Assembly (NCBI GenBank): GCA_034090805.1
Contig: JAXDRV010000120.1
Coordinates: 1 to 14,027 of the forward strand
Reading direction: 5' to 3'
Source: Ornithomonoglobus_A sp034090805
GTDB taxonomy: Bacteria; Bacillota; Clostridia; UBA1381
Length of the DNA stretch: 14,027 nucleotides
Both the position numbers and the translations under genes were made by a program. Below the pieces are notes generated by a model. That model was not told the origin of the DNA. It did not search any database and saw nothing but the letters and a program-made list of their open reading frames with translations. Positions within the stretch are counted from its first letter, which is position 1; each line of letters starts with the position of its first letter. Shown in pieces: positions 13,979 through 14,027 of the stretch.

Positions 13979-14001
13979 GTGTAAAATCTCTGATTTTACA
14001 C
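13979..14001. repeat. Hairpin 4 of the array: 10-bp perfect arms
   Basis: GTGTAAAATC (13979-13988) pairs with GATTTTACAC (13992-14001) around TCT, 21 bases after hairpin 3. The remaining 26 bases to the window edge show no gene or clear promoter. Confidence 0.75.
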
Positions 14002-14027
14002 GAAAAATTTTGACAATAGTCATAATT

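Noticed and set aside
13822..14001. CRISPR array or REP-type repeat cluster
   Set aside because: The hairpin units do not share sequence with each other and there are no spacers of regular length.

Overview
The window looks like a piece of a Clostridia (Firmicutes) chromosome, probably from a gut anaerobe. The reasons are A+T-rich intergenic DNA with strong GGAGG-type ribosome binding sites, near-consensus sigma-A promoters, the rplM-rpsI pair with a short Firmicutes-style leader, a Big_2/glucosaminidase surface protein, a DacF-type carboxypeptidase, and debris of a Tn1549-like conjugative element. I cannot name the genus from sequence alone.

Positions 1-2437 are a degraded mobile-element region. 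It starts with the last 29 codons of a probable IS3-family transposase. Next come a DUF3849 gene that seems to lack its 5' end, a MobC-like relaxosome gene with no relaxase after it, and a small CD1845-like membrane protein. On the opposite strand lie a small conserved-looking protein and the first ~14 codons of a replication-initiator-like gene, cut off at about position 1809. The two gene sets converge on that point, which reads as a deletion or rearrangement junction inside an integrative conjugative element. A 320-base gene-free stretch with short direct repeats separates it from the chromosome.

Positions 2438-3480 hold rplM-rpsI (minus strand) with terminator, leader and promoter. Positions 3655-6764 hold a plus-strand cell-wall pair under its own promoter: a membrane-anchored Ig-like/glucosaminidase protein and a D-Ala-D-Ala carboxypeptidase. 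A perfect 15-bp inverted repeat encloses the start site of the second gene. A hairpin at 6784-6821 separates this pair from a convergent metY gene (O-acetylhomoserine sulfhydrylase). metY has a strong promoter and a palindrome just after its predicted transcription start.

Positions 8291-13775 hold a minus-strand operon: a membrane-bound AraC-type regulator with an extracellular sensor, a PF12831-type FAD oxidoreductase, a divergent GpsA-like dehydrogenase and a TIM-barrel isomerase, ending at a GC-rich terminator. Together they suggest an inducible catabolic pathway for an unidentified, possibly phosphorylated, sugar or polyol. Upstream of the regulator, at 13822-14001, sits the most unusual structure in the window. 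Four perfect hairpins of different sequence follow one another, the first three directly abutting, and no feature type I know explains them.
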